A model generated the notes under the pieces. The model was not told the DNA's origin. It made no database searches and saw only the letters and a list, made by a program, of their open reading frames with translations. A stretch of DNA of 64,000 nt, from assembly GCF_014189855.1 (NCBI RefSeq), contig NZ_BJFN01000002.1:372001-436000 (forward strand). Direction: 5' to 3'. Positions 29,866 through 40,768 of this stretch are shown here, piece after piece (within the stretch, counting starts at the first letter, position 1; every line of letters starts with the position of its first letter). The DNA comes from Buttiauxella sp. A111 (lineage in GTDB: Bacteria; Pseudomonadota; Gammaproteobacteria; Enterobacterales; Enterobacteriaceae). A program made the position numbers and the translations under genes.

Positions 29866-30027
29866 CCTCACCCCGGCCCTCTCCCAAAGGAGAGGGGGAA
29901 AGCAAAATCTCGCTCGGTCAATCCCCTCTCCCTCAGGGTAAGGAGAAAACCGAGCAATCCCCTCTCCTTCTGGGTAAGGGGAAAACCGGGCAATCCCCTC
30001 TCCCTCTGGGTAAGGGTTAGGGTGAGG
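29866..30027. repeat. Palindromic repeat cluster inside the araA-araD gap
   Basis: Opens CCCTCACCCCGGCCC and closes GGGTTAGGGTGAGGG. Between them are four CTCTCC-type palindromic units at roughly 40-bp spacing separated by A-rich linkers such as GGGGAAAACCGGGCAATC. It lies within an operon, so the transcript between araA and araD would contain several hairpins. Confidence 0.85.
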
Positions 30028-30053
30028 GTGGACTTACAAGTTAAGGATCAAAA

Positions 30054-30749
30054 ATGCTAGAAGATCTGAAACGTCAGGTGCTGGAAGCGAACCTCGCGCT
30101 GCCCAAACATAATCTGGTTACCCTGACCTGGGGCAACGTCAGCGCCGTTGATCGTGAACACGGCGTATTGATCATCAAACCCTCGGGAGTTGATTACAGC
30201 ATTATGACTGCCGAAGATATGGTGGTTGTGAGTCTTGAAACAGGCGAAGTGGTTGAAGGGGATAAAAAACCGTCATCAGATACTCCCACTCACCGCTTGC
30301 TGTATCTTCAATTTCCGCATATTGGCGGCATTGTGCACACCCACTCACGCCATGCGACAATCTGGGCTCAGGCGGGGAAATCCATCCCGGCAACCGGAAC
30401 CACTCACGCCGATTACTTCTACGGCCCCATTCCTTGCACCCGCAAAATGACCGATGAAGAGATCAATGGTGATTACGAATGGCAAACCGGTGAAGTTATC
30501 GTGAAAACCTTTGCTGAGCGTGGGATCGACGCCGCACAAATGCCTGGCGTACTGGTGCATTCACACGGCCCATTCGCCTGGGGAAAAGATCCGGTGGATG
30601 CCGTACACAATGCCATTGTGTTGGAAGAAGTCGCTTATATGGGCATATTCTGCCGCCAACTCGCACCTGAATTACCCGATATGCAACAAACGCTGCTGGA
30701 TAAACATTATTTGCGAAAACATGGCTCAAAGGCTTATTACGGGCAGTGA
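30054..30749 (+). CDS. araD: L-ribulose-5-phosphate 4-epimerase
   Basis: Class II aldolase-fold zinc enzyme making D-xylulose 5-phosphate from L-ribulose 5-phosphate, ending the arabinose pathway. It has 231 residues as in E. coli. Conserved elements: [11 protein letters not shown] near residue 24, [10 protein letters not shown] near 74, [16 protein letters not shown] near 90 with the zinc histidines, and HSHGPFAWG near 170. Separated from araA by about 200 bp holding the repeat cluster, unlike the compact end of the operon upstream. Confidence 0.97.
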   Translation: MLEDLKRQVLEANLALPKHNLVTLTWGNVSAVDREHGVLIIKPSGVDYSIMTAEDMVVVSLETGEVVEGDKKPSSDTPTHRLLYLQFPHIGGIVHTHSRHATIWAQAGKSIPATGTTHADYFYGPIPCTRKMTDEEINGDYEWQTGEVIVKTFAERGIDAAQMPGVLVHSHGPFAWGKDPVDAVHNAIVLEEVAYMGIFCRQLAPELPDMQQTLLDKHYLRKHGSKAYYGQ

Positions 30750-30750
30750 A

Positions 30751-30770
30751 CACTGTATATAAAAGCAGTA
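30751..30770 (+). promoter_or_regulatory. LexA box before polB
   Basis: CACTGTATATAAAAGCAGTA differs from the SOS consensus TACTG-(TA)5-CAGTA at three positions and keeps both CTG and CAG arms. A consensus -10 TATAAT lies at 30789-30794, so bound LexA would cover the -35. polB is an SOS gene in E. coli. Confidence 0.9.
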
Positions 30771-30824
30771 AAAAAGAACGAAGTGGTCTATAATCAGTCC
30801 ACTTTTGTTTTATGAGAATACAGC

Positions 30825-33185
30825 GTGACACAAGCTCGTCAGGGGTTTCTTTTAACGCGTCACTGGCGAGATACCCCGCTCGGTACTGAAGTTGAGTTTT
30901 GGCTGGCAACGGACGATGGCCCAATGAAGGTGCGTCTGCCACGCCAGGAATCCGTCGCATTCATTCCGCAGTCGCAACAGTCCGAAGCGGCACGCTTGCT
31001 CGCGAACGAAAGCCATTATCGGCTTACCCCATTGCCTCTCAAAGATTTCCAGCGCCAACCAGTCTGCGGGCTTTACTGCCGCCAGCATCGCCAGCTTATA
31101 CGTATTGAAAAGCTGCTGCGTGATGGCGGTGTCAGAGTTTACGAAGCCGATATTCGTCCGCCTGAACGTTTTTTGATGGAGCGCTTTATTACTGCTCCCG
31201 TCTGGTTTAGCGGTGAATCGCAAAACAACCTGATAGTTGAAACAAAGCTGAAACCCGCGCCGGATTACCGCCCACCGTTAAAATGGGTGTCGCTGGATAT
31301 CGAAACCAATCGCCATGGCGAGCTATATTGCATCGGCCTTGAAGGCTGCGGGCAGCGCGTTGTCTACATGCTTGGCCCCGAAAATGGTGACGCCAGCGGA
31401 CTGGATTTTACGCTGGAATATGTCGCCAGCCGCCCACTCCTTATCGAAAAACTCAATGAGTGGTTCACTCAACACGACCCTGATGTATTAATCGGTTGGA
31501 ACGTGGTGCAGTTTGACTTACGCGTGCTGCAAAAAATGGCCGATCGTTATCAAGTCCCGCTGCGTCTGGGGCGCGAAAATAATCTGCTGGAGTGGCGTGA
31601 GCACGGCTTCAAACAAGGGGTGTTTTTCGCGCAGGCTGCGGGCCGCGTCATCATCGATGGCATCGAAGCTTTGCGATCTGCTTTCTGGAATTTCTCGTCA
31701 TTTTCCCTGGAAACCGTTTCGCGGGAACTGCTCGGCGAAGGTAAAGCGATCGATAACCCGTGGCAACGGATGGACGAAATTGACCGGCGTTTCGCTGAAG
31801 ATAAGCCCGCACTGGCGAAATACAATCTGAAAGATTGCGAACTGGTTACGCGGATTTTTCATAAAACTGAGCTAATGCCATTCCTGCTCGAGCGGGCAAC
31901 AGTCAACGGTTTACCTCTCGACCGGCACGGCGGATCTGTTGCCGCGTTTGGCCACCTTTATATTCCACGCATGCACCGTGCCGGTTATGTAGCCCCCAAT
32001 CTCGGGGAAGTGCCACCACAGGCCAGCCCCGGCGGTTACGTGATGGATTCACGTCCCGGCCTTTATGACTCGGTATTAGTGCTGGATTATAAAAGCCTTT
32101 ATCCGTCGATTATCCGCACTTTTCTTATCGACCCCGTCGGCCTGGTAGAGGGTATGGCGCACCCGGAACCTGAACATTCAGTTGACGGTTTTCTTGGTGC
32201 ACATTTTTCCAGAACCCTAAATTGCCTGCCGGAAATCGTCGGGCAAATCTGGTCTGGTCGTGACGAGGCCAAACGCCACGGTAATAAGCCGTTATCTCAG
32301 GCGCTGAAAATCATCATGAACGCCTTTTATGGTGTATTAGGCACCAGCGCATGCCGTTTCTTTGATCCGCGCCTGGCCTCATCAATAACCATGCGTGGGC
32401 ATCAAATCATGTTGCAAACCAAAGCGCTAATTGAAGCTCAGGGTTATGACGTGATTTACGGTGATACCGATTCGACGTTTGTCTGGCTCAAAAAAGCGCA
32501 TTCGGAAGAGGATGCTGCACGGATCGGGAAACAGTTAGTCGAGCACGTGAATGCGTGGTGGAAAGCGCATCTGCAAGAGACCCAAATGCTGGACAGCAAG
32601 CTTGAGCTCGAGTTTGAATCTCATTTCTGCCGCTTCCTGATGCCGACGATTCGCGGCACCGTTGAAGGCTCGAAAAAGCGCTACGCCGGAATGATTCAGG
32701 AAAATGGATCACAGCGCATGGTGTTTAAAGGGCTGGAAACCGTGCGTACGGACTGGACGCCGCTGGCGCAAGCCTTCCAACAAACACTTTATTTGCGCGT
32801 GTTTCGCAATGAGCCATACCAGGATTACATCCGTGAAACCATCGCCAGTTTGATGGCGGGTGAGCTGGATGAGCAATTGGTTTACCGTAAACGGCTGCGT
32901 CGTCCGTTAAGCGAGTATCAAAAAAATGTCCCACCGCATGTCCGCGCCGCGCGTCTTGCTGATGAGCATAATCAACGACTTGGCCGTTCACCACAGTATC
33001 AAAACCGCGGCACCATCAAATATGTGATAACCACCAATGGCCCTGAACCGGTGGATTATCAGGAATCGCCGCTGGACTACGATCATTATCTGACGCGTCA
33101 ACTCCAGCCGGTGGCCGAAGGAATTTTACCTTTCCTTGAAGATGACTTTGCTACACTGATGACAGGGCAATTGGGGCTATTTTGA
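30825..33185 (+). CDS. polB: DNA polymerase II
   Basis: Family B DNA polymerase induced by DNA damage, used in replication restart and lesion bypass. It has 786 residues (E. coli 783) and starts at GTG (30825). 3'-5' exonuclease Exo I motif [11 protein letters not shown] near residue 156, Exo II near [11 protein letters not shown], Exo III in [10 protein letters not shown]; polymerase motif [12 protein letters not shown] near 421 and motif [11 protein letters not shown] near 545. The C terminus LMTGQLGLF is the beta-clamp-binding peptide. LexA box upstream. Confidence 0.97.
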   Translation: MTQARQGFLLTRHWRDTPLGTEVEFWLATDDGPMKVRLPRQESVAFIPQSQQSEAARLLANESHYRLTPLPLKDFQRQPVCGLYCRQHRQLIRIEKLLRDGGVRVYEADIRPPERFLMERFITAPVWFSGESQNNLIVETKLKPAPDYRPPLKWVSLDIETNRHGELYCIGLEGCGQRVVYMLGPENGDASGLDFTLEYVASRPLLIEKLNEWFTQHDPDVLIGWNVVQFDLRVLQKMADRYQVPLRLGRENNLLEWREHGFKQGVFFAQAAGRVIIDGIEALRSAFWNFSSFSLETVSRELLGEGKAIDNPWQRMDEIDRRFAEDKPALAKYNLKDCELVTRIFHKTELMPFLLERATVNGLPLDRHGGSVAAFGHLYIPRMHRAGYVAPNLGEVPPQASPGGYVMDSRPGLYDSVLVLDYKSLYPSIIRTFLIDPVGLVEGMAHPEPEHSVDGFLGAHFSRTLNCLPEIVGQIWSGRDEAKRHGNKPLSQALKIIMNAFYGVLGTSACRFFDPRLASSITMRGHQIMLQTKALIEAQGYDVIYGDTDSTFVWLKKAHSEEDAARIGKQLVEHVNAWWKAHLQETQMLDSKLELEFESHFCRFLMPTIRGTVEGSKKRYAGMIQENGSQRMVFKGLETVRTDWTPLAQAFQQTLYLRVFRNEPYQDYIRETIASLMAGELDEQLVYRKRLRRPLSEYQKNVPPHVRAARLADEHNQRLGRSPQYQNRGTIKYVITTNGPEPVDYQESPLDYDHYLTRQLQPVAEGILPFLEDDFATLMTGQLGLF

Positions 33186-33330
33186 CGGTGACGAATGCGT
33201 CGGCTTCCAGTACCATAGCGCCCTCCTGAAGTACCCTTAAATCTACTTTTTGACAACCGCCCCCCTTTTATGTGCGGTCGTTATGCTATTGCCTGCAAAT
33301 CTTAGTAACTGATAATAGAGCCGAAATCTT

Positions 33331-36237
33331 ATGCCTTTTACACTTGGTCAACGTTGGATCAGCGATACTGAAAGCGAACTGGGACTGGGAACTGTGGTCG
33401 CTTTAGACCCACGGATGGTTACCCTGCTCTACCCTGCCACCGGTGAAAATCGCCTGTATGCCAGAAATGACTCGCCTATCACCCGTGTGATGTTCAACCC
33501 AGGCGACACCATTACCAGCCATGAAGGCTGGCAGCTGAAAGTTGATGAAGTTAAAGAAGAAAACGGCTTACTTGCCTACATTGGAACGCGTCTGGACACA
33601 GAAGAAGCGGGTACGATGCTGCGCGAAGTTTTCCTCGACAGCAAACTGGTGTTCAGTAAGCCACAAGATCGTCTTTTCGCCGGGCAAATTGACAGGATGG
33701 ACCGTTTCGCCTTGCGTTATCGTTCCCGCGTTTACCAAAGCGAACAGTATCGTCAGCCATGGAGCGGTCTGCGCGGCATGCGCACCAGCCTGATCCCACA
33801 CCAGTTGAACATTGCCCACGATGTAGGTCGTCGCCATGCGCCACGCGTATTGTTGGCGGACGAAGTTGGTTTAGGTAAAACCATCGAAGCCGGGATGATC
33901 CTGCACCAGCAACTGCTGGCTGGCAGCGCTGAACGCGTGCTGATCGTGGTGCCGGAAACCCTGCAACACCAGTGGCTGGTTGAGATGCTTCGCCGCTTCA
34001 ACCTGCGTTTTGCTCTGTTTGATGACGAACGTTACGCCGAAGCCCAACACGACAGCGATAATCCATTCGAAACAGAACAATTGGTTATCTGTTCTCTGGA
34101 TTTTGTGCGCCGCAGCAAGCAACGTCTTGAGCACCTGTGCGAGGCCGAATGGGATTTGCTGGTTGTCGATGAAGCCCACCATTTAGTGTGGAGCGAAAAG
34201 GCCCCAAGCCGCGAATATCAGGCAATCGAGCAGCTCGCTGAACATATTCCAGGTATCTTGCTGTTAACCGCAACGCCGGAACAGTTGGGTATGGAAAGCC
34301 ACTTCGCGCGTCTACGTTTGCTGGACCCAAGTCGCTTCCATGATTTCGAGCAATTTGTCGAAGAGCAGCAGCATTATCGCCCCGTAGCTGATGCCGTTGC
34401 ATTACTGCTGGCTGGCAATCATCTGACTAACGATCAGCTCAACATGCTGAGTGAACTGATTGGCGAGCAGGATATCGAGCCGCTGCTGCAAACCGCGAAC
34501 AGCAACCGTGAAGGGAGCGATGCAGCGCGTCAGGAACTGATTTCCATGCTGATGGACCGCCACGGTACCAGCCGTGTGTTGTTCCGTAATACGCGTAATG
34601 GCGTGAAAGGCTTCCCGAAACGCGAGCTGCATACCATTCGTTTGCCACTGCCGATGCAGTACCAAACTGCGATTAAAGTGTCGGGCATTATGGCGGCACG
34701 TAAATCCGTGGAAGAACGCGCACGCGATATGCTCTATCCAGAGCAGATTTATCAGGAATTTGAAGGCGATAGCGGCACGTGGTGGAACTTCGATCCGCGT
34801 GTGGAATGGCTGATGGGCTATCTGACCAGCCACCGCTCTCACAAGGTTCTGGTGATTTGTGCCAAAGCCGCCACCGCACTTCAGCTTGAGCAAGTGCTGC
34901 GTGAGCGTGAAGGTATTCGTGCCGCGGTGTTCCATGAAGGCATGTCCATTATTGAACGTGACCGTGCGGCAGCCTGGTTTGCCGAAGAAGACACCGGTGC
35001 TCAAGTACTGCTGTGCTCCGAGATTGGTTCCGAAGGCCGTAACTTCCAGTTCGCCAGTAACCTGGTGATGTTCGATCTGCCGTTTAACCCAGATTTGCTG
35101 GAACAGCGTATTGGCCGTCTTGACCGTATCGGTCAGGCGCACGATATTCAGATTCATGTGCCTTTCCTCGAGAAAACTGCACAGTCCGTGCTGGTGAAAT
35201 GGTTCCACGAAGGTCTGGACGCATTCGAGCACACCTGCCCGACCGGTCGCGCGATTTACGACAACGTTTATCCGCAACTGATTGAATATCTGGCTGCACC
35301 TGAAAATACGGATGGCTTCGATGCGCTTATCAAGCAGTGCCGTGAACAACACGATGCGCTGAAGCTGCAACTGGAACAGGGTCGTGACCGCTTGCTGGAA
35401 ATCCACTCCAATGGCGGTGAGAAATCTCAAGCGCTGGCTCAGGCTATTTCTGAGCAGGATAACGACACTAACCTGGTGAGCTTTGCCCTGAACTTGTTCG
35501 ACATCGTCGGCATAAATCAGGACGATCGCGGTGACAATATGGTTGTGCTGACACCAGGCGATCATATGCTGGTGCCGGACTTCCCTGGTCTGCCGGAAGA
35601 TGGTTGCACCATTACGTTTGAACGTGATGTGGCGCTGTCTCGCGAAGATGCACAGTTTGTGACCTGGGAACACCCGATCATCCGCAATGGTCTGGACCTG
35701 ATTCTTTCAGGTGATACCGGTAGCTGTGCGTTGTCACTGTTGAAAAACAAAGCGCTGCCAGTGGGAACACTGTTGCTGGAACTGGTGTATGTCGTTGAGG
35801 CGAAAGCGCCGAAACAACTGCAACTTAACCGCTTCCTGCCACCTACGCCAGTTCGTATGTTGGTCGACAAAAACGGCACCAACCTCGCCGCACAGGTCGA
35901 GTTTGAAAGCTTCAACCGCCAGTTAAGCACGGTGAATCGCCATACTGGCAGCAAGCTAGTAAACGCGGTGCAGCAGGACGTTCACGCGATTTTGCAATTG
36001 GCAGAAGAGAAAGTGGAAGCGGCTGCGCAAGTACTGATTAAAGCGGCTCGCGAAGAAGCAGATGAAAAGTTGAGTGCAGAACTGTCTCGCCTGGAAGCGT
36101 TAAAAGCGGTCAACCCAAACATTCGTGATGATGAACTCGAAGCTATCGAGAGCAATCGTCAACAAGTGCTGGAAAGCCTCTCGCAAGCTAACTGGCGACT
36201 GGATGCATTGCGTCTGATCGTGGTGACACATCAGTAA
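33331..36237 (+). CDS. rapA: RNA polymerase-associated SWI2/SNF2 ATPase RapA
   Basis: Recycles RNA polymerase after transcription using ATP. It has 968 residues, the E. coli length. Two N-terminal Tudor-like domains are followed by the SNF2 helicase core: Walker [14 protein letters not shown] near residue 175, DEAH box [10 protein letters not shown] near 278, motif [12 protein letters not shown] near 310, and motifs [13 protein letters not shown] and [11 protein letters not shown] near 570-605. An ERIC element starts 13 bp after the stop. Confidence 0.97.
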   Translation: MPFTLGQRWISDTESELGLGTVVALDPRMVTLLYPATGENRLYARNDSPITRVMFNPGDTITSHEGWQLKVDEVKEENGLLAYIGTRLDTEEAGTMLREVFLDSKLVFSKPQDRLFAGQIDRMDRFALRYRSRVYQSEQYRQPWSGLRGMRTSLIPHQLNIAHDVGRRHAPRVLLADEVGLGKTIEAGMILHQQLLAGSAERVLIVVPETLQHQWLVEMLRRFNLRFALFDDERYAEAQHDSDNPFETEQLVICSLDFVRRSKQRLEHLCEAEWDLLVVDEAHHLVWSEKAPSREYQAIEQLAEHIPGILLLTATPEQLGMESHFARLRLLDPSRFHDFEQFVEEQQHYRPVADAVALLLAGNHLTNDQLNMLSELIGEQDIEPLLQTANSNREGSDAARQELISMLMDRHGTSRVLFRNTRNGVKGFPKRELHTIRLPLPMQYQTAIKVSGIMAARKSVEERARDMLYPEQIYQEFEGDSGTWWNFDPRVEWLMGYLTSHRSHKVLVICAKAATALQLEQVLREREGIRAAVFHEGMSIIERDRAAAWFAEEDTGAQVLLCSEIGSEGRNFQFASNLVMFDLPFNPDLLEQRIGRLDRIGQAHDIQIHVPFLEKTAQSVLVKWFHEGLDAFEHTCPTGRAIYDNVYPQLIEYLAAPENTDGFDALIKQCREQHDALKLQLEQGRDRLLEIHSNGGEKSQALAQAISEQDNDTNLVSFALNLFDIVGINQDDRGDNMVVLTPGDHMLVPDFPGLPEDGCTITFERDVALSREDAQFVTWEHPIIRNGLDLILSGDTGSCALSLLKNKALPVGTLLLELVYVVEAKAPKQLQLNRFLPPTPVRMLVDKNGTNLAAQVEFESFNRQLSTVNRHTGSKLVNAVQQDVHAILQLAEEKVEAAAQVLIKAAREEADEKLSAELSRLEALKAVNPNIRDDELEAIESNRQQVLESLSQANWRLDALRLIVVTHQ

Positions 36238-36249
36238 AATCCATTCCGC

Positions 36250-36376
36250 TTTACTCAAATCATTCGAGTTGCAGCAAGGCGGCAAGAGAGAGAATCCCCA
36301 GGAGCTTACCAAAAGTAAGTGACTGGGGTGAACGAAAGCAGCCAACGCAGTTGCAGCTTGAAGGATGCAGAGTAAA
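36250..36376. repeat. ERIC element (127 bp) reaching the rluA start codon
   Basis: Ends TTTACTC and GAGTAAA; core GAATCCCCAGGAGCTTAC and AAGTAAGTGACTGGGGTGAA. The last A of the element is the A of the rluA ATG, so the ribosome-binding region of rluA (GAAGGA, 36359-36364) is inside the repeat. Confidence 0.94.
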
Positions 36377-37035
36377 TGTTAATGGAACCCTATAATCCGC
36401 CGCTTGAACCCTGGTTGAATATTCTCTACCAGGATCAGCATATTATGGTCGTCAACAAGCCTTCGGGCTTGTTGTCGGTGCCCGGGCGTCTTGATGAGCA
36501 CAAAGACAGCGTGATGACGCGTATTCAGCGCGATTTTCCGCAGGCTGAATCCGTACATCGTCTGGATATGGCGACCAGTGGCGTGATTGCTGTTGCGCTG
36601 ACCAAAGCGGCAGAACGCGAGTTAAAGCGTCAATTCCGTGAACGTGAGCCGAAGAAGCAATATGTGGCGCGAGTGTGGGGTCATCCAAAACCGGAAACGG
36701 GCCTGGTGGATTTACCGCTGATTTGCGACTGGCCGAACAGGCCAAAGCAGATGGTTTGTCATGAAACCGGCAAAGCGGCACAGACGGAGTATGAAGTGCT
36801 GGAGTATGCCGCGGACAATACCGCGCGAGTGCTGCTAAAACCGATTACCGGGCGTTCGCATCAACTGCGCGTGCATATGCTGGCGTTGGGCCATCCGATT
36901 CTGGGGGACCGCTTCTATGCCACGCCTGAAGCGCTGGCAATGGCTCCGCGTTTGCAACTCCATGCGGAAATGCTGACCATTACTCACCCTGAGTATGGAA
37001 CGCCGATGACGTTTCGCGCACCGGCTGACTTCTGA
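36376..37035 (+). CDS. rluA: Dual rRNA/tRNA pseudouridine synthase A
   Basis: Makes pseudouridine 746 in 23S rRNA and 32 in several tRNAs. It has 219 residues as in E. coli, starting MLMEPYNPP (E. coli MGMENYNPP); a second ATG two codons on is possible. The catalytic motif is SVHRLDMATSGV with the Asp near residue 64, plus RSHQLRVHM near 160. All of its 5' untranslated sequence back to rapA is ERIC sequence. The end is followed by a repeat cluster before converging djlA. Confidence 0.96.
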   Translation: MLMEPYNPPLEPWLNILYQDQHIMVVNKPSGLLSVPGRLDEHKDSVMTRIQRDFPQAESVHRLDMATSGVIAVALTKAAERELKRQFREREPKKQYVARVWGHPKPETGLVDLPLICDWPNRPKQMVCHETGKAAQTEYEVLEYAADNTARVLLKPITGRSHQLRVHMLALGHPILGDRFYATPEALAMAPRLQLHAEMLTITHPEYGTPMTFRAPADF

Positions 37036-37040
37036 TTTTC

Positions 37041-37160
37041 CCCTCACCCCGGCCCTCTCCCGGAGGGCGAGGGGGAAAATCGAGTGATTCCCTCTCCAGG
37101 GAGACGAGGGGGAAAACAGAGTAATTCCCTCTCCTGGGGGAGAGGGTTAGGGTGAGGGGC
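37041..37160. repeat. Palindromic repeat cluster between rluA and djlA
   Basis: Opens CCCTCACCCCGGCCC and closes GGGTTAGGGTGAGGG, enclosing three palindromic units at about 41-bp period (GAGTGATTCCCTCTCC and GAGTAATTCCCTCTCC mark the repeats). It lies between the ends of converging genes. Confidence 0.85.
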
Positions 37161-37167
37161 ATTCGTG

Positions 37168-37974
37168 TTACTTAAATCCTTTGGCAGTCTTAATCAGATC
37201 GTACGCTTTCTGAATTTCCTGCGCCTTCTGTTTGGCCATCTCCATCATTTCTGGCGGTAAACCTTTGGCAACCAGTTTGTCAGGATGGTGTTCACTCATT
37301 AATTTGCGGTATGCGCGCTTAATGGTCGTTGCATCATCGCTGCTCTTAACACCCAGAACATTACACGCATCTTCAAGCGTTGGCCCACGCTGTTGCTGGA
37401 ATCCACCTTGCGATTGGCTGTAACCACCGCCGAATTGCTGGCCGCCTTCCATCATGCGTAAGAACTGATCGAACTGCATACGCGAAATGCCGAGCTCTTC
37501 AGCAATAACGTACAGGACTTCTCGTTCGTTAGGATGCAGAGAACCGTCAGCAAATGCCGCCTGAATTTGAATTTCAAGAAACATCCGAATAAGGTCAAAT
37601 CGCCCAAAACATACGCTGCGTAACTGACGCATTTTCTCACGCAGCGGGTAGCCATTTTCTTTACCCACCCGGAACGCATGCTGCGCGGCACTACGTGCAT
37701 CACCATGTAATTGCATACGATCCATTAATAGTGATGCAATTTGGATATCCGCTTCTGTGACGCGCCCTTTTGACTTCGTCAGGTGACCCATCACTTCAAA
37801 TGTGGTGCTAAAAAACAATGATTGACGCTGCTGTTGGTTAGAAAACCAGGACTGACGGCGGCTGCGCATCTTGTCGATGGCATGGCCAATCAGCAACCCT
37901 ATCACTACACCCCAGAAGCCACCGCCCATAATAAGTGCTATTGCGACACCGAGTACTTTTCCCCAATACTGCAT
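37168..37974 (-). CDS. djlA: DjlA, membrane-anchored DnaJ-like co-chaperone
   Basis: Type III membrane J-protein that stimulates DnaK and, when abundant, the Rcs phosphorelay. It has 268 residues (E. coli 271). One N-terminal membrane segment with glycines ([21 protein letters not shown]), a TerB-like central domain (residues about 55-170) and a C-terminal J domain with the HPD tripeptide in [14 protein letters not shown] near residue 232. A Gln/Gly linker ([13 protein letters not shown]) joins the last two. Confidence 0.96.
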   Translation of the reverse strand: MQYWGKVLGVAIALIMGGGFWGVVIGLLIGHAIDKMRSRRQSWFSNQQQRQSLFFSTTFEVMGHLTKSKGRVTEADIQIASLLMDRMQLHGDARSAAQHAFRVGKENGYPLREKMRQLRSVCFGRFDLIRMFLEIQIQAAFADGSLHPNEREVLYVIAEELGISRMQFDQFLRMMEGGQQFGGGYSQSQGGFQQQRGPTLEDACNVLGVKSSDDATTIKRAYRKLMSEHHPDKLVAKGLPPEMMEMAKQKAQEIQKAYDLIKTAKGFK

Positions 37975-38123
37975 ATACTCCCCAAATCGTCATGTCGTCG
38001 GCTAGAATTTGCTTTATCATACCCGTCATTGATAGCAGTGCCTAACGGCAGACTATTGAACGGGCAGGATTAACACTAGCGCTGTAGTGATGAGTAAGTT
38101 AGTCTCTGACCGTTTGCCGACGC

Positions 38124-38164
38124 TATACCCTATAGCATTCAATATGAAGCAAAGCGGCAAGTGA
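38124..38164. repeat. Probable decayed ERIC left end
   Basis: TATACCCTATAGCATTC followed by GAAGCAAAGCGGCAAG resembles the first 40 bp of the ERIC at 17726 (ATACCCTAAATAATTCG and CAGAAAGGCGGCAAG). The core and right end are missing. Confidence 0.5.
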
Positions 38165-38205
38165 CAAAATATCCCGTCATTTAGTTAACCCAATGACAGG
38201 AACCA

Positions 38206-38228
38206 CAAATCTGTTCGGAACAGATTTG
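38206..38228. promoter_or_regulatory. Perfect 11-bp inverted repeat with one central base, upstream of lptD
   Basis: CAAATCTGTTC, one G, then GAACAGATTTG. The symmetry is complete. No known enterobacterial operator with this sequence comes to mind. It lies 130 bp before the lptD start codon and could be a protein site or a transcript hairpin. Confidence 0.6.
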
Positions 38229-38357
38229 AACGCTGCTTAGAGCGGCCCCGAAAGGGTGAGGCTCACGATGAGTCAAATAACTCAGTGCCGCCAACGCCTC
38301 TACATCTCGAATGATGATGGGTATAAGCCATTGATGACGGAACAACGAATAACACGT

Positions 38358-40712
38358 ATGAAAAAACGTATTCCCACCTTGCTGGCCACCTTGATTGGCG
38401 CAGCGCTGTATAGTCAACAAGGCATGGCGGCTGATCTCGCGTCGCAATGTATGCTTGGCGTCCCAAGTTACAACCGTCCGTTGGTTGAAGGGGACACCAA
38501 CAACCTGCCTGTCACTATAAATGCCGATCACGCAAAAGGAAATTATCCTGACGATGCGGTGTTTAGTGGCAATGTGGATGTACAGCAAGGCAATAGCCGC
38601 CTGCAATCTGACGAAGTTCTGCTGCACCAGAAACAAGTTGAAGGTCAACCTGATCCTATTCGCACCGTCGATGCTGTTGGCAACGTACATTACGACGATA
38701 ATCAGGTCATTCTTAAAGGGCCAAAAGCCTGGTCAAACCTGAACACCAAAGATACTAACGTCTGGGAAGGCGACTACCAGATGGTTGATCGTCAGGGCCG
38801 CGGTACTGCTGACCTGATGAAACAGCGTGGAAATAACCGCTATACCATTCTGGAAAATGGCACCTTTACTTCTTGCTTACCGGGTTCGAATACCTGGAGC
38901 GTCGTAGGTAGTGAAGTCATTCAGGACCGTGAAGAAGAAGTCGCGGAAATCTGGAACGCCCGCTTTAAGGTGGGTCCGGTTCCGGTGTTTTACAGCCCTT
39001 ATTTACAGCTGCCGATCGGTGACAAACGCCGTTCCGGTTTCCTGATCCCAAATGCGAAATACAGTAGCAATAGCGGTCTTGAGTTCACGCTGCCGTATTA
39101 CTGGAACATCGCACCAAACTTTGATGCCACGATTACTCCGCACTATATGGAAGAGCGTGGCATGCAGTGGCAGAACGAATTCCGTTATCTGACCAAAGCC
39201 GGTTCAGGCATCATCGAGTTCGATTACCTGCTTTCAGATAAAGAATATAAAGACGATACGGCCAAAAACCCGGAAGGGGATGAGCGCCGCTGGTTATTCT
39301 ACTGGAACCACAGTGGGGTGATGGATCAGGTGTGGCGTTTCAACATTGACTACACCAAAGTCAGCGATCCTAATTACTTTAACGATTTTAGTTCGCAATA
39401 CGGCTCCAGTACCGACGGCTACGCAACACAGAAATTTAGTGCCGGTTATGCTGACACAAACTTCGACGCCACGCTTTCGGCCAAACAGTTCCAGGTCTTT
39501 GATTCACAGAGAGGGAATAATTCCTACAGCGCATTGCCGCAGTTGGATATGAATTTCTATCAAAATGATGTAGGACCCTTTGATACGCGTATTTATGGCC
39601 AGGCCGTTCATTTTACTAACGTCAATGACAGCCAGCCCGAAGCGACCCGTCTTCATATTGAGCCCGTCATTAGCCTGCCATTATCAAACGGTTGGGCGAG
39701 TCTGAATACTGAAGCTAAACTGATGGCGACGCATTACCAGCAGAGCAATCTGGATGCATACAACAATGCGAATCCTAATAATCAGTTGGATGAAACGGTT
39801 AACCGTGTTCTGCCGCAGTTCAAAATGGATGGTAAGCTGATTTTTGACCGCGCGATGGACTCAGCCGCAGGTTGGGAACAAACGCTGGAACCGCGCGTAC
39901 AATATCTGTATGTGCCGTATCGCGATCAGAGCAATATCAATAACTACGACTCCGCTTTGCTGCAATCAGATTACAGTGGCTTATTCCGCGACCGTTCTTA
40001 TGGTGGTCTTGACCGTATCGCATCAGCCAATCAGTTGACGACTGGTGTGACAACTCGTATTTATGACGAGGCTGCCGTTGAACGTTTTAACGTTTCTGTG
40101 GGTCAAATCTACTACTTCACTGAATCGCGGACTGGCGATGACAATATTCAGTGGGAAAAAGATAAGAAAACCGGGTCAATGGTATGGGCTGGTGATACCT
40201 ATTGGCGTATGACTGACCGTTGGGGTTTACGTGGTGGCGTACAGTACGATGCGCGTCTGAATAACGTTGCAACTGGCAGCGGTGCTGTCGAATATCGTCG
40301 TGATATCGACCGTTTGATGCAATTCAACTACCGTTACGCAAGCCCTGAATACATTCGCGCAACGGTACCAGGGATTGATACCAACGCTTCACAGTATAAA
40401 GACGGCATCTCGCAAGTTGGGATGACGGCAAGTTGGCCGATCGTTGACCGCTGGTCTGTCGTTGGGGCTTATTACTACGACACTAATGCGCAACAAACTG
40501 CTGATTCTATGCTGGCGGTGCAGTACAACTCTTGCTGTTATGCGATTCGTGTGGGTTACGAGCGTAAAATTAATGGCTGGGAAAACAACGAAAGCAAATA
40601 CGACAACGCAATTAGCTTTAACATCGAGTTACGTGGCCTGAGCTCCAACTACGGCCTGGGCACACAGCAGATGCTGCGTTCGAACATTCTGCCGTATCAA
40701 AGCTCGATGTAA
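38358..40712 (+). CDS. lptD: LPS-assembly protein LptD
   Basis: Outer-membrane beta-barrel that, with the lipoprotein LptE, inserts lipopolysaccharide in the outer leaflet. The ATG at 38358 gives 784 residues, the E. coli length, and a signal peptide ending QGMAAD; longer in-frame starts have no match. N-terminal beta-jellyroll (OstA-like, residues about 50-200) receives LPS from LptA. Cysteines at about 31, 173 and in the pair SCC near 724 form the inter-domain disulfides. Heads the lptD-surA-pdxA-rsmA-apaG-apaH cluster. Confidence 0.97.
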   Translation: MKKRIPTLLATLIGAALYSQQGMAADLASQCMLGVPSYNRPLVEGDTNNLPVTINADHAKGNYPDDAVFSGNVDVQQGNSRLQSDEVLLHQKQVEGQPDPIRTVDAVGNVHYDDNQVILKGPKAWSNLNTKDTNVWEGDYQMVDRQGRGTADLMKQRGNNRYTILENGTFTSCLPGSNTWSVVGSEVIQDREEEVAEIWNARFKVGPVPVFYSPYLQLPIGDKRRSGFLIPNAKYSSNSGLEFTLPYYWNIAPNFDATITPHYMEERGMQWQNEFRYLTKAGSGIIEFDYLLSDKEYKDDTAKNPEGDERRWLFYWNHSGVMDQVWRFNIDYTKVSDPNYFNDFSSQYGSSTDGYATQKFSAGYADTNFDATLSAKQFQVFDSQRGNNSYSALPQLDMNFYQNDVGPFDTRIYGQAVHFTNVNDSQPEATRLHIEPVISLPLSNGWASLNTEAKLMATHYQQSNLDAYNNANPNNQLDETVNRVLPQFKMDGKLIFDRAMDSAAGWEQTLEPRVQYLYVPYRDQSNINNYDSALLQSDYSGLFRDRSYGGLDRIASANQLTTGVTTRIYDEAAVERFNVSVGQIYYFTESRTGDDNIQWEKDKKTGSMVWAGDTYWRMTDRWGLRGGVQYDARLNNVATGSGAVEYRRDIDRLMQFNYRYASPEYIRATVPGIDTNASQYKDGISQVGMTASWPIVDRWSVVGAYYYDTNAQQTADSMLAVQYNSCCYAIRVGYERKINGWENNESKYDNAISFNIELRGLSSNYGLGTQQMLRSNILPYQSSM

Positions 40713-40768
40713 TTCGCTTTGACTAGAAAACGTAATCCGCTTCGCGGCTAAGTAAAAATGGAAAAAGT

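Larger units (their letters stand above)
37975..38357. other. djlA-lptD divergent intergenic region
   Basis: About 380 bp. Besides the features listed inside it (a decayed ERIC end and a 23-bp inverted repeat) it must contain the djlA and lptD promoters. E. coli lptD has a sigma-E promoter, but I could not find a convincing GGAACTT/TCTGA pair here. No gene was recognised. Confidence 0.5.

Noticed and set aside
34402-35673. 423-codon open frame on the minus strand
   Set aside because: It lies wholly antisense to rapA, which aligns along its full length with the known protein. The antisense frame has no ribosome site or recognisable product and arises from codon bias.
38199-38240. Possible sigma-E promoter for lptD (GGAAC motifs)
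   Set aside because: Two GGAAC sequences exist but neither has a TCTGA-like -10 at 15-16 bp, so the claim is not supported.
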